A DNA stretch of 64,000 nt from Sandaracinobacteroides sp041675905 (GCA_041675905.1 JBAYSX010000014.1:1-64000); one strand, 5' to 3'; counted from the first letter of the stretch, positions 33,031-41,969 are shown. Translations and numbers: made by a program. The notes: generated by a model not told the origin, from the sequence alone.

Positions 33031-35466
33031 TCAGTAGCGCCAGGTCAGTTGCAGCTGCACCGTCCGCGGCATGGAGATATAACCGATCTGGTCGGCGGGC
33101 GTGCCGGAAGGCGTACCCGTCCCACTGCCCGTGCCCGGCCCGTCCACCACACCGTTCGCGATGAAGCGGTTGGTCAGGTTTTTGCCCAGCAGCGCGAGTT
33201 CCCAGTTGCGTTCGCTGGCCATCAGGCGCACCGACGCATCGATGCTGATATAGGACGGCTGCTCCGAAAACGGATTGTTGAAGCCGGATGGCAGATAGCT
33301 GTCGCTGTACCGGCCATCGACCGAAAGACCGAGACTGAAGCTGTCGTTCAGCGGCGTGTCGTAACTGCCGCCCAGCGACGCTGTCCAGCGCGGTGCGACC
33401 GCTGTCGGCGCGCCGCTGATGTCCTGGAACCGACCGCCATTGGCGCTGACAATCGTACAGCCCTGACCGGTGGTCTGGCCGGAATAGCAGGGCGCGATGA
33501 ATTCGATGTAGCGTGCCTTGTTATAGTTGAGCGATCCGCGGAGATTCAGCCCGTCGACTGCGCGCGGCGCATATTCCAGTTGCAGCTCCGCGCCACGGGT
33601 GCGGGCCGACCCGGCGTTGGTAGTGACATAGGAAAAGGTTGCGGCGTTGAAGAAATCCACCTGTAAATCGGTGTATTTATACGTATATACGCCCAGATCG
33701 ATAGCAAGCTGGTTGTCGAACACCCGGGTCTTGATACCGCCTTCGAAGCCCGACGCCTTCTCTGGTCCGAACGCGACATCGTCGACGGTCGTGGCACGGG
33801 CATAGGTGGTGCTGTTGGAAAAGCCTCCGGATTTATACGCCGTCTTGTACGCGCCATAGACGGTGATATTGTCCAGGGGCTTCCAGGTGATCGTCGCCTC
33901 GGGTGACCAGTTCGAGAAATTCTGGTCGGCGGCGAGCTTTTCACCGGGGATGAACACCGCAGCCAGCGCCGGGGCAACATAAGGCTGGGTGAAATAGCTG
34001 TCCTTCGTCTCGTGGATGTAGCGGACGCCGCTGGCCAACTCCACGGTGGGCAGCAGTTTCCAGACGAGTTGTCCGTAAACGGACGCTGTCTCGCCCGACG
34101 TCTCCGAATTTTTATGGAAGGCGACATGGCGCATGCCCGCCGGCGCGGCGCTGTTTTCCGCCCCACCTGTAGCAACCCATTGATCGAACACGCGTTTGGT
34201 ATTTTGATAATAGCCCCCGACCAGCAGATTGACCGGGCTGTCGAACGTGGTCAGCACGCGCATCTCGGACGAGAAGGCGCGGTACTTCGTATTTTCGGTT
34301 GCGAAGGTTCCGGCGCCCGAGGTCGTCGATTGATAATCGCCATCGAATGTAAAGCGATTGCGGTTGTGGTTATAGTTGGTAACAGACGTAATGGTAAAAT
34401 CATCTGTACTGTACTCGAGGGTTCCCGTAACACCCCAGCTATTATATTTATTATATAGCCGTCCGTCTTTCCTGGCGTAGGGAATATCGTTCAGGGTTGC
34501 AGGCATGTCGTTTTGATAAAAGGCAAACTTCCGGCCGCACGGCGCATTGGCGTTGACACTGCTGACCCCGGATGCGCAACGATAGGGGACGGCGTTCCAG
34601 CCGGGATTATTGGTGGTGTTCCGGCCGAAGGAAGCTTTCAGGGTGGCGGTGAGACTATCGACCGGTTCCCATTTCAGCGTGCCGCGCACCAGGAAGTCGC
34701 GCTCGTCCGGCACGTCGCGCTCGCCGGCGGGGGAGATATGCGTGGTCGCCGCGCCACCGTTCGCTGCATCGCGGGTGATATAGATCGTATCGGAGGCCTC
34801 GTTGTGGAACAGGCTGCCGAACATCTTGCTGCCACGCGCCGCCACCCGGAAGCCGAGCGTTTCGGTAACAGGGCCGGAGATATGCGCCTCGCCCAATATC
34901 TGTTGCGCGTTGAATTCATAACCGGCGCGCGCCATCACCTCCAGCTCATCCGTGGGGTCGTTGGTGGTAATGGAAATCACCCCCGCCGTCGCGTTTTTTC
35001 CGAAGAACAGCGCCTGCGGACCCTTTAGTATCTCGACGCGCTCGAGATCGAAGAAACCCTCGTTGATGATGCGGCCCTGGCCATAATAGACGCCGTCCAC
35101 GACCACCGCGACCGATTGTTCGATCCCGATGGACGACGACGACGAGCCGATCCCGCGCAAGGTCAGACGCGCGGCGCTGCCGGCGGCCGAGCGCGACACC
35201 TGAAATTGCGGTGTCATTGCCGAAATTTTTTCGATGCTGGTAAGATCCATCCGGTCAACCCGCTCGCCCGACATGGCGAAGATCGAGACCGGAATGTCCT
35301 GCACGCTTTCAGCCCGCTTGCGGGCCGTAACGACGATGTCCTGAAGGCCTCCCGCCTCCGCGCCACCCTCGACTGCACCCTGGGCGGCCGCAACTCCAGG
35401 CAATGCCAGAATTGCAGTTACGACACCTGCTTGCAACAGGCGCGCGCGGCTGAAACTTACCTTCAT
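33031..35466 (-). CDS. TonB-dependent receptor
   Basis: An 811-residue outer-membrane receptor. It has a signal peptide ending GVAAAQG, TonB box QDIVVTARKR (about residue 43), a plug domain with LKGPQALFFGKNATAGVI, and a beta-barrel ending in LQLTWRY, the expected aromatic terminus. The start ATG 35466 follows GGAGGAAGAG-like sequence; 33 further codons in frame are upstream sequence. A cysteine pair APCYSGQTTGQGC in a barrel loop is also found in the broken receptor at 21624. It lies just downstream of the CoA operon on the same strand order and probably takes up its substrate energised by TonB. Confidence 0.92.
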   Translation of the reverse strand: MKVSFSRARLLQAGVVTAILALPGVAAAQGAVEGGAEAGGLQDIVVTARKRAESVQDIPVSIFAMSGERVDRMDLTSIEKISAMTPQFQVSRSAAGSAARLTLRGIGSSSSSIGIEQSVAVVVDGVYYGQGRIINEGFFDLERVEILKGPQALFFGKNATAGVISITTNDPTDELEVMARAGYEFNAQQILGEAHISGPVTETLGFRVAARGSKMFGSLFHNEASDTIYITRDAANGGAATTHISPAGERDVPDERDFLVRGTLKWEPVDSLTATLKASFGRNTTNNPGWNAVPYRCASGVSSVNANAPCGRKFAFYQNDMPATLNDIPYARKDGRLYNKYNSWGVTGTLEYSTDDFTITSVTNYNHNRNRFTFDGDYQSTTSGAGTFATENTKYRAFSSEMRVLTTFDSPVNLLVGGYYQNTKRVFDQWVATGGAENSAAPAGMRHVAFHKNSETSGETASVYGQLVWKLLPTVELASGVRYIHETKDSYFTQPYVAPALAAVFIPGEKLAADQNFSNWSPEATITWKPLDNITVYGAYKTAYKSGGFSNSTTYARATTVDDVAFGPEKASGFEGGIKTRVFDNQLAIDLGVYTYKYTDLQVDFFNAATFSYVTTNAGSARTRGAELQLEYAPRAVDGLNLRGSLNYNKARYIEFIAPCYSGQTTGQGCTIVSANGGRFQDISGAPTAVAPRWTASLGGSYDTPLNDSFSLGLSVDGRYSDSYLPSGFNNPFSEQPSYISIDASVRLMASERNWELALLGKNLTNRFIANGVVDGPGTGSGTGTPSGTPADQIGYISMPRTVQLQLTWRY

Positions 35467-35927
35467 ATTGACCTCTCTTCCTCCAGGCTCCGGCAGATTT
35501 TTTATCGGCAACACGCGCAGGAATCCGGCAACCCGCTTCCCGCCACGCTGACGCCAATTCGACATAAAGCCGACGCCGTATTGAATATTTTCAAATATTT
35601 ATGTGAACGAAACTATGATGCAAACATTGTTGGTAGCAAACGAAATTACATCAATCATATGTTGCGTTTTGGGAAACGGTGGCCCGGAAATTCAGGAAAG
35701 TTCGCCTGCTGAGTGATGTCAGCGAAATGCGCTGCGGAAGCGGTACCCGACAGGCGCGACACCGCGTTTCCTTCCGACTTACAGTCCGAAATTCGATCCA
35801 TTTGAAGAAGCGTAACCCGCCTCAAAACGACGCTACGCAGCGGAAGATCCGGCCATGAGCGTCACGGGATTCTATCGGCAAACCCGCAGGCACCTTTCAG
35901 CCCCTCTGAACTGTCATGGCAGGGCGA
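35467..35927. promoter_or_regulatory. AT-rich regulatory gap with an inverted repeat
   Basis: This 461-base gap upstream of the receptor gene is markedly AT-rich around 35575-35670, unlike its neighbours. It holds a perfect inverted repeat AATATTT-TC-AAATATT at 35584-35599, about 118 bases before the receptor start. That is a plausible operator or promoter element. The rest, towards the YggS gene end, shows no convincing gene; the plus-strand frame through it is a shadow of the receptor. Confidence 0.4.
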
Positions 35928-36710
35928 TCAGGCGCCCTGACCTGGCCAATAGAAGGCATCGTCGGTCGGGCGCGGGCCGAAGATGGCCTGGCCGACGCGA
36001 ACGGTATTTGCGCCTTCCTCGATGGCCGTCTCAAAGTCTCCTGACATTCCCATGGACAGTTCCGTTATGTCTGGATGCACGCCAGCCGCACGATCGCGCA
36101 GATCACGCAACAGCCGGAAGCATGTCCGCACGCGCTCCGTATCGGCGCTGAAGATCGCCAGCGTCATTAACCCGCGCGGTTTCAGGCGGGGATATTCCGG
36201 CAGGCGTTCCACGAACGGCCTCAGTTCGTCAGGATGCAGTCCATATTTGCTGGCCTCGCCGGACGTGTTCACCTGCACGAACACATCCAGATCGCGCCCC
36301 TGTGCGTCGAGGCGGCGGTTAAGTTCTTCTGCCAGGCGGAAGCTGTCGAGCGCGTGGAACTCCGCCGCGAAGCGGACAAGATACTTCACCTTGTTGGTCT
36401 GGAGATGACCGATAATGCACCAGCGGATCGCCAGATCGGCGAGGGCTGCCTGTTTTTCCCGCGCTTCCTGCAGTTTGTTCTCGCCGAAATCGTGAATACC
36501 CGCGGCCAACGCATGGCGCAGGATATGGGCGGGAACCGTCTTGGTGACGGGCAGCAGCCGCACATCTTCGGGCTTGCGAGCGCTGCGAAGGCAGGCCGCT
36601 TCGATACGCTCCTGCACCATCCGCAGATTGGCGGCGAAACGACCGCCGGGGTCGTCGCCGAAACGGGTGATGTCTTCCGGCGAAAAACCGGTTGTCAATG
36701 GGTCGGTCAT
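35928..36710 (-). CDS. YggS/PLPBP family PLP homeostasis protein
   Basis: A 260-residue cytoplasmic PLP-binding protein of the fold-III alanine-racemase-N type. The Schiff-base lysine is Lys57 in LLPVTKTVP. Further landmarks are DFGENKLQEA, WCIIGHLQTNKVK, VQVNTSGEASKYG and LSMGMSGDFETAIEEGA. It binds PLP and buffers vitamin B6 and amino acid pools without a known catalytic activity. It is 18 bases downstream of the ATPase gamma gene on the same strand. The N-terminus is slightly longer than usual. Confidence 0.92.
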   Translation of the reverse strand: MTDPLTTGFSPEDITRFGDDPGGRFAANLRMVQERIEAACLRSARKPEDVRLLPVTKTVPAHILRHALAAGIHDFGENKLQEAREKQAALADLAIRWCIIGHLQTNKVKYLVRFAAEFHALDSFRLAEELNRRLDAQGRDLDVFVQVNTSGEASKYGLHPDELRPFVERLPEYPRLKPRGLMTLAIFSADTERVRTCFRLLRDLRDRAAGVHPDITELSMGMSGDFETAIEEGANTVRVGQAIFGPRPTDDAFYWPGQGA

Positions 36711-36728
36711 GTCTGTCTGGTTCCGCCT

Positions 36729-37631
36729 TCACCCTGCCGTACGCTTGTCCTCTTTGGTCAATGTCTCGAAACCGGCGATGATGTCGAGAAGTTCTTCCGT
36801 AATCGCCTGTTGGCGCCCCTGGTGATAATGGAGTGAAAGTTCACCCAGATGATTCTGGATGTTTTTTTCCGCCGCGTGCATGGACGCGAGGCGGCTGGCG
36901 TTTTCGCTCGCCAGCGATTCCGCGAATGCGCGGTACAGTGCGACGAACAGATGCTGGCGGATCAGGGCTGACAGCAGCCGGCGCCAGTCCATCGTAAAGG
37001 TGGGCAAGGATGGCGAAACCCAGTCCCTTTTCGCCAGACTGGTGAGCCACGCGGGATCGAGCGGCAGGAGTTGCAGCGTCCGGGGCCGTGAGCCTGCGGG
37101 GGCAACGGGTCTGTGATGCACGAGGATAAACCGGTCGATGCCTTCCCGGAAACGCAACTCCTCGACCGCGAGCAGCACTTCATTCACCGCCGCAACGATG
37201 CCCGGGATGGAGCCGGGCATCAGGAATTTTCCGTTGATCGCGTATCCGGCGTCTTCCAGCCGGCCCACAGCCCGCGTACCGACGGCGAGCACCGTCCGGT
37301 CCTCCCGTGCTTCGCCCATGCCTTCCATTTTCTCCAGCGCGAATTCCGCCACCTGCTCGTTGAACGAGCCGCACATGCCCTGATCGGAGCCGAAAATGAT
37401 AACCCCGACATGCTGACCGGGACGGGTTTCCGCCGGAATCGCTTCGGGATGATTCCGCAGCACAATCTGCAACCCGGCCTCGATGGTGCGATTATATTCT
37501 GTGAGAGATTCTACCGCTGTTTCATACTGGCGGACGCTGGCGGCGGCGAGCGCCTTCATCACGCGAACCACACCGTAAAGGTCTTCGGCGGTCTCGATGC
37601 GACGGCGCATCGCTTCGAGCGTTTGCGCCAT
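36729..37631 (-). CDS. atpG: N-type ATPase gamma subunit
   Basis: A 300-residue F1 gamma subunit. N- and C-terminal coiled-coil helices (about 1-60 and 225-295) would form the central shaft. The Rossmann-like middle contains FGSDQGMCGSFN, matching the gamma signature. It is divergent from standard gamma proteins, as expected for the alternative N-ATPase. It is the last gene of the atpDCQRBEFAG operon; its start overlaps the alpha stop by one base. Confidence 0.9.
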   Translation of the reverse strand: MAQTLEAMRRRIETAEDLYGVVRVMKALAAASVRQYETAVESLTEYNRTIEAGLQIVLRNHPEAIPAETRPGQHVGVIIFGSDQGMCGSFNEQVAEFALEKMEGMGEAREDRTVLAVGTRAVGRLEDAGYAINGKFLMPGSIPGIVAAVNEVLLAVEELRFREGIDRFILVHHRPVAPAGSRPRTLQLLPLDPAWLTSLAKRDWVSPSLPTFTMDWRRLLSALIRQHLFVALYRAFAESLASENASRLASMHAAEKNIQNHLGELSLHYHQGRQQAITEELLDIIAGFETLTKEDKRTAG

Positions 37632-39178
37632 TACGCGGTTTCCCCGAACCCGGCGACCACGTCGCGAATGATGCGGATCAGTTCGGCCCGATCTTCTTCC
37701 GTCAGTTTCGCGCCGGATTCCATGCGCTGGCCGAGCACCGGCAGTTCTGCAGTAACCTTGCGGCGGATGGCCTGCTCGGCCTCCGCCACTTTTTCGACCG
37801 GGATCGTGTTCAACAGCCCTTCGCTGGCCGCGAGCAAAACAGCAACCTGTTCCGGCACCGGCAGCGGCTGGTACTGGAATTGCTGGAAAACCTCCCGCAC
37901 CCGGCGCCCGCGTTCCAACGTGGCAAGAGACGCATCATCCAGACGCGTGCCAAACCGGGCAAAGACCTCCAGCTCCTCGAACTGGGCGTAGGACAGCCGC
38001 AGTTCGCCCGAAACCGAGCGATAGCAGGGCAGTTGGGCCTTGCCGCCGACACGCGATACGGACCTCCCGACATCGACGGCGGGCAGGGTGCCTTTGCGGA
38101 ACAATTGCGGCGACAGGATAATCTGCCCGTCGGTGATGGAGATCAGGTTCGTCGGAATATAGGCGGAGATGTTCTGCGACTGGATTTCGGCGATCGGCAA
38201 CGCGGTCAGCGAGCCGCCGCCATATTCCTCCCGCAATTGCGTCGCGCGTTCCAGCAGCCGGGAATGGACATAGAAAATGTCGCCCGGATAGGCTTCCCGG
38301 CCCGGCGGGCGGCGCATCAGCAGGGAAAGTTCGCGATAGGCCCGCGCATGGCGTGTAAGGTCATCATAGACAATCAGGACATCCCGGCCCTGTTCCATGA
38401 AATATTCGGCGATCGTGGTGGCGGCATAGGGCGCGATATACTGCACCCCCGGAGCCTCATCGCCCGACGCCACAACAGCAATACAGTAAGACATCGCATC
38501 GTGCCGCCGCAGCGACGAGAGGAACTCGGCTACCGCCGAACTCCGCTGGCCGATGCTGCAATAGACACAAAGCACATCCTTGCCGCGCTGGTTCAGAATG
38601 GTGTCCAGCGCGACGGCTGTCTTGCCTGTCTGGCGATCCCCAAGGATCAGTTCGCGCTGCCCGCGCCCGATGGGCAGCAGGGAGTCGATCACCTTCAGAC
38701 CGGTTTGCAAGGGCCTGGTCACCGGTGCGCGGTGCAGGATCGGCGGAGCGGGTCGTTCGACCGGGCGACGCTCGCGCGAGCGAACCGGGCCGCCCTGGTC
38801 GAGCGGCACGCCCAGCGCATCCACGACGCGCCCGATAACTTCCGGGCCGACCGGCACGTCCAGAATGCGGCCCGTGCGATGGGCAAAGCTGCCGGCGGAC
38901 AGTTCATGATTCTGGCCGAGCAGGACCACGCCGACTTCATCCGGGTCGAGATTATAGGCCATGCCGAGTAGCCCGCCATGCAGGCTGATCAGTTCTTCGG
39001 CCTCAACCCCGGGCAGACCGCTAACCCGGGCAACGCCCGGACCAACCGAAATGACCCGGCCGATTTCTTTCGGGATCAGCGCTGTCTGCTGTGTCGCCGC
39101 CGCTTTCTCGATTGCCGCCAGCGCTTCCTCGGCGGAATCGCGCAAGGCTTCCTTATCGGGCTTACCGGGCGTCTGCAT
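37631..39178 (-). CDS. atpA: N-type ATPase alpha subunit
   Basis: A 515-residue alpha subunit with Walker A GDRQTGKTA (about residue 180) and the alpha signature segments LPIGRGQRELI and RPPGREAYPGDIFYVHSRLLERA. The alpha C-terminal domain is complete. It forms the non-catalytic positions of the F1 hexamer. The start is ATG 39178, inside the atpF end (17-base overlap); the longer frame is antisense to nothing but is not alpha-like. Confidence 0.93.
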   Translation of the reverse strand: MQTPGKPDKEALRDSAEEALAAIEKAAATQQTALIPKEIGRVISVGPGVARVSGLPGVEAEELISLHGGLLGMAYNLDPDEVGVVLLGQNHELSAGSFAHRTGRILDVPVGPEVIGRVVDALGVPLDQGGPVRSRERRPVERPAPPILHRAPVTRPLQTGLKVIDSLLPIGRGQRELILGDRQTGKTAVALDTILNQRGKDVLCVYCSIGQRSSAVAEFLSSLRRHDAMSYCIAVVASGDEAPGVQYIAPYAATTIAEYFMEQGRDVLIVYDDLTRHARAYRELSLLMRRPPGREAYPGDIFYVHSRLLERATQLREEYGGGSLTALPIAEIQSQNISAYIPTNLISITDGQIILSPQLFRKGTLPAVDVGRSVSRVGGKAQLPCYRSVSGELRLSYAQFEELEVFARFGTRLDDASLATLERGRRVREVFQQFQYQPLPVPEQVAVLLAASEGLLNTIPVEKVAEAEQAIRRKVTAELPVLGQRMESGAKLTEEDRAELIRIIRDVVAGFGETA

Positions 39179-39944
39179 GGTTCCTGCCACTCTCTTCCAG
39201 CTCCATGAAGACCCGCGCCCCCAGGCCCTCGAGGTAAGAATCCACATTCCATGCCAGCCGGTGCGAATGGGCGCGCAGTTCGATACCGCAAACCAGCTCC
39301 GGCACGGTGGTGAACCGGATATGGATGCTGTCATCGAGATACTGACGCAGGGATCGGGTCAATTCCTCCTGTGTCTGCTCGCGAACCGGGAAGGCCGTGC
39401 GAACTTCAACGGGAATCTGCGAACCACGGACCGCCGCGACGATTTTCTCCCGCTCCGCCGGATCGAGCGTTCGCACCCGCTCGACAAAGACCTTCATGAT
39501 CTGTTCTTCAAGATCGGCGTCGGCCAGTTGCCTGAGGCCCTGACTGGCGAGTGCAAACACACTTTGGCCGAGGCGTTGACGGAAATCGTGCAACAATCCC
39601 GCCCGTTCCCGTTCCTGCATTTCCAGCCATTTCCCCTGCGCCGTTTCGGTTTCCAGACGGGTCGCCTCCAGCAGTTGCTGACGGCGGGCTTCGACCTCTT
39701 CGCCCGCCTGCGCCAGCATCTGTTCACGCTGTTCCTCAAACTCCCGGTTCCGGGTGCGAAACAATTCCGCCTCCTGGTCCGCCGCCGCCTGCTGCTGCGC
39801 CGCTTCTTCCAGGCGGCCACGGATATTCGCCTCCCGCGTGTTCATCGCCTTGATGAGCCGGCCATAAAACAGATGCCGGAGCAGTGCGACAAGAACCAGG
39901 AAGTTGACGATCTGGGCAACGAGCGTGAACCAGTCCAGTTCCAC
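39162..39944 (-). CDS. atpF: N-type ATPase b subunit with delta-like extension
   Basis: A 260-residue peripheral-stalk protein. One N-terminal membrane helix (FTLVAQIVNFLVLVALLRHLF) is followed by a long charged coiled coil (about 35-140) and a folded C-terminal part (about 145-260) that resembles the delta subunit. Standard b subunits are about 156-170 residues. N-ATPase operons lack atpH, and the extended b is thought to replace it; no atpH is present here. It ends in the start of atpA. Confidence 0.88.
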   Translation of the reverse strand: MELDWFTLVAQIVNFLVLVALLRHLFYGRLIKAMNTREANIRGRLEEAAQQQAAADQEAELFRTRNREFEEQREQMLAQAGEEVEARRQQLLEATRLETETAQGKWLEMQERERAGLLHDFRQRLGQSVFALASQGLRQLADADLEEQIMKVFVERVRTLDPAEREKIVAAVRGSQIPVEVRTAFPVREQTQEELTRSLRQYLDDSIHIRFTTVPELVCGIELRAHSHRLAWNVDSYLEGLGARVFMELEESGRNHADAR

Positions 39945-39945
39945 G

Positions 39946-40227
39946 CTATTGCGCCCCCGCGATGCTGGCGAAATGATTCCAGAAAGGATTGGCGAAAATC
40001 AGGATCATGGAAACAACAAAGCAATAGATCGCCGAAGATTCGATCATCGCGAGGCCGATAAACAGCGTACGGGAGATGGTGGGTGCGGCGTCGGGCTGTT
40101 GCGCCAGCGCGCCCATGGCGCGGGATACCGCCCAGCCTTCGCCAAGCGCGGTGATCGGTGCGCCGATGCCGACGGTTGCGCCCGCCATGATGATCGAGAT
40201 CAAGCCGATCAACTCAAGGCTTTCCAT
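39946..40227 (-). CDS. atpE: N-type ATPase c subunit with two membrane carboxylates
   Basis: A 93-residue hairpin of two membrane helices joined by the polar loop ALAQQPDAAPTISRTL. Ion-site residues are Glu30 in helix 1 (ALGEG) and Glu63-Ser64 with Tyr68 in helix 2 (MIESSAIY). Glu63-Ser-x-x-x-Tyr is the sodium-type ligand set seen in Ilyobacter. Glu30 replaces the Gln of that site and gives the double carboxylate typical of N-ATPases. Whether it binds Na+ or H+ cannot be settled from sequence. The start ATG 40227 lies inside the atpB end. Confidence 0.92.
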   Translation of the reverse strand: MESLELIGLISIIMAGATVGIGAPITALGEGWAVSRAMGALAQQPDAAPTISRTLFIGLAMIESSAIYCFVVSMILIFANPFWNHFASIAGAQ

Positions 40228-40936
40228 GAATCGTCTCCTCTGTGGTGTTGGATGTGCTGGCCGCCTGTTCCTCATGGGCACGGGTTGCGGAGGCAATGAA
40301 GACCAGGGCCAGAATGGAGAAAATGTAGGCCTGGATAACGCCGATCAACAAGCCGAGCGCATTCATGATGATGGGAAAGAATAATGGCGCGATCACCAGC
40401 GCCACGGCGGCGATCATCGTGCCGCTCATCATATTGCCGAACAGGCGGATCGACAGCGAGATCGTCCGCGTGATTTCGCCTATCAGGTTGAATGGCATCA
40501 TAAGGGGGCTGGGCTGAAAATAGGATTTCAGATACCCTCGAAACCCCTGCGACAGGATCCCGAAAATCGGCACAGCAACGAACACGCACAGGGCAAGCGC
40601 AGAGGTGGTCGACAGCGAGCCGGTGGGCGGATGGAAGCCCGGCACGATCGACAGGACATTGGAGATAAAAATGAACAGGAACAAGGTGCCGATGAACGGC
40701 AGATAGCGGTCCGGATTGGTGCCGATCACCTCCCTGATCTGCCCCCTTATGCCTTCCAGCACGATTTCCAGCAGCAATTGACCGCGCGAGACCGACGCTT
40801 CCGTGGAAAGGTTGCGCGTGATCGCCCAGGAGCCGAGCACAAGGATCGCCATGACCAGCCAGGTGAACACCAGCGTGGCGTTGATCGCGAACGGACCGAT
40901 GTGCCCGTAGATGATCGCGTCGGGGGTGATATTCAC
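40214..40936 (-). CDS. atpB: N-type ATPase a subunit
   Basis: A 240-residue membrane subunit with five to six helices. The essential arginine lies in SIRLFGNMMSG (about residue 175), the residue that separates the two ion half-channels. A helix-5 motif around NALGLLIGVIQAYIF is also conserved. The start is GTG 40936, overlapping the atpR stop; the upstream frame is a shadow. Confidence 0.92.
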   Translation of the reverse strand: MNITPDAIIYGHIGPFAINATLVFTWLVMAILVLGSWAITRNLSTEASVSRGQLLLEIVLEGIRGQIREVIGTNPDRYLPFIGTLFLFIFISNVLSIVPGFHPPTGSLSTTSALALCVFVAVPIFGILSQGFRGYLKSYFQPSPLMMPFNLIGEITRTISLSIRLFGNMMSGTMIAAVALVIAPLFFPIIMNALGLLIGVIQAYIFSILALVFIASATRAHEEQAASTSNTTEETIHGKP

Positions 40937-41244
40937 GGCTGCACGCCCCCCTTGTTCTCCGCCACGGCGGGCGCGCCTTCGGGGCGCAGCCGGTACGTCA
41001 GGATCTGGCGGGCAATGAGGAAGCCGCCAAGGCAGGCGAGCGCGCGCGGCCAGCTTCCGTCCATCACGAAATAGAAGCCGAGCACCGTCAGGGCAAGACG
41101 CACGACCAGACTCGTGCCGAACAGCAGCGCCGGCCTGCGCGAAGTGGCCAGCCGCCGAACGGTCAGCCACAGACCACCAAAATACAGCAGGCCGAGCCCC
41201 ACACCTGCGACGAGGGCCAGAAGCAGCGTGACGACCCCGCTCAT
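40933..41244 (-). CDS. atpR: N-ATPase AtpR subunit
   Basis: A 103-residue membrane protein with three hydrophobic segments and a conserved arginine within a helix (FGTSLVVRLALTVLGFY). AtpR occurs only in N-ATPase operons, next to the AtpI-like AtpQ, and has been proposed to help supply ions or assemble the c-ring. Overlaps on both sides (four bases with atpQ and with atpB) support co-translation. Confidence 0.85.
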   Translation of the reverse strand: MSGVVTLLLALVAGVGLGLLYFGGLWLTVRRLATSRRPALLFGTSLVVRLALTVLGFYFVMDGSWPRALACLGGFLIARQILTYRLRPEGAPAVAENKGGVQP

Positions 41245-41579
41245 TTGTCGATTTCCTCTTCGTCTTCCCTGATGCTCCCGGCCTCCCGGCTCACCCAGTA
41301 CCAGGCGTTAAGGCATCCCAGCGCTACCCCGCCCAAGAGCAGTGCCAGCGTCCAGGAAAAGTCTCCCGTCCACCGGCGGTCAATCCACAGGCCGAGAAGC
41401 ACGCCTATCACCGTCGGCACCGCCACCGACCATCCGACGACGCCAGCGGCGCTCACGCCGTGCCACAACGTCCGGTCGCGGTTTTTTCGCGCCTGTACCT
41501 TGCGCGATTCCCGGCTCCCGACCTTATCGCCCAGCCGGTGAGAAGGGGAGGCGGGCGGCAATTCATCCTGATCAGCCAT
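41241..41579 (-). CDS. atpQ: N-ATPase AtpQ subunit (AtpI-like)
   Basis: A 112-residue protein with a charged N-terminus of about 40 residues and then two membrane helices (VVGWSVAVPTVIGVLLGLWI and WTLALLLGGVALGCLNAWYWV). This is the AtpI/AtpQ pattern, likely a helper for c-ring assembly. It overlaps atpR by four bases and starts three bases after the atpC stop. That start region happens to resemble half a parS site. Confidence 0.85.
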   Translation of the reverse strand: MADQDELPPASPSHRLGDKVGSRESRKVQARKNRDRTLWHGVSAAGVVGWSVAVPTVIGVLLGLWIDRRWTGDFSWTLALLLGGVALGCLNAWYWVSREAGSIREDEEEIDK

Positions 41580-41582
41580 GTT

Positions 41583-41969
41583 TCACGTGCCCCATTCCAG
41601 GACCTGATGCACCAGGCTCGCCTCCAGACGGCCCAGCGCAACCCGGGCCTGTTGTTCCTGTTCGCCCAGCTCGCTGAATTGTGTCAGCACCGCCCGGCGC
41701 AATTCCCCGAGCTTGCCCTGCAAGGCGTTCCAGGTCGAAACCATCACATGCCGGCCATGCTTCACCAGCACGCCTTCATCCACCGCGAGGAATGTCTCGT
41801 CGCCATCCGGAGCTGTGAGGACCATAATACCGGGGACCAGCGCCGCCACAAAATCGACATGGCGCGGCAACAGGCCGAAGGAGCCATTCTGTGCTTCAGC
41901 CACCAGCTTTGCCGCCTCTTGTTCCAGCAATATGCCGGATGGCAGGATGACTTTCACCATCATGCTCAC
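41583..41969 (-). CDS. atpC: N-type ATPase epsilon subunit
   Basis: A 128-residue F1 epsilon. The N-terminal beta sandwich (about 1-85) contains NGSFGLLPRHVDFVAALVPG, the family signature, and two C-terminal helices follow. It sits on the gamma shaft and may brake hydrolysis. In N-ATPase operons atpC directly follows atpD, as here with a four-base overlap. Confidence 0.9.
   Translation of the reverse strand: MSMMVKVILPSGILLEQEAAKLVAEAQNGSFGLLPRHVDFVAALVPGIMVLTAPDGDETFLAVDEGVLVKHGRHVMVSTWNALQGKLGELRRAVLTQFSELGEQEQQARVALGRLEASLVHQVLEWGT

Noticed and set aside
35116..35712. A 198-codon plus-strand frame upstream of the receptor
   Set aside because: Mostly antisense to the receptor N-terminus; the rest is AT-rich intergenic DNA with no motif.
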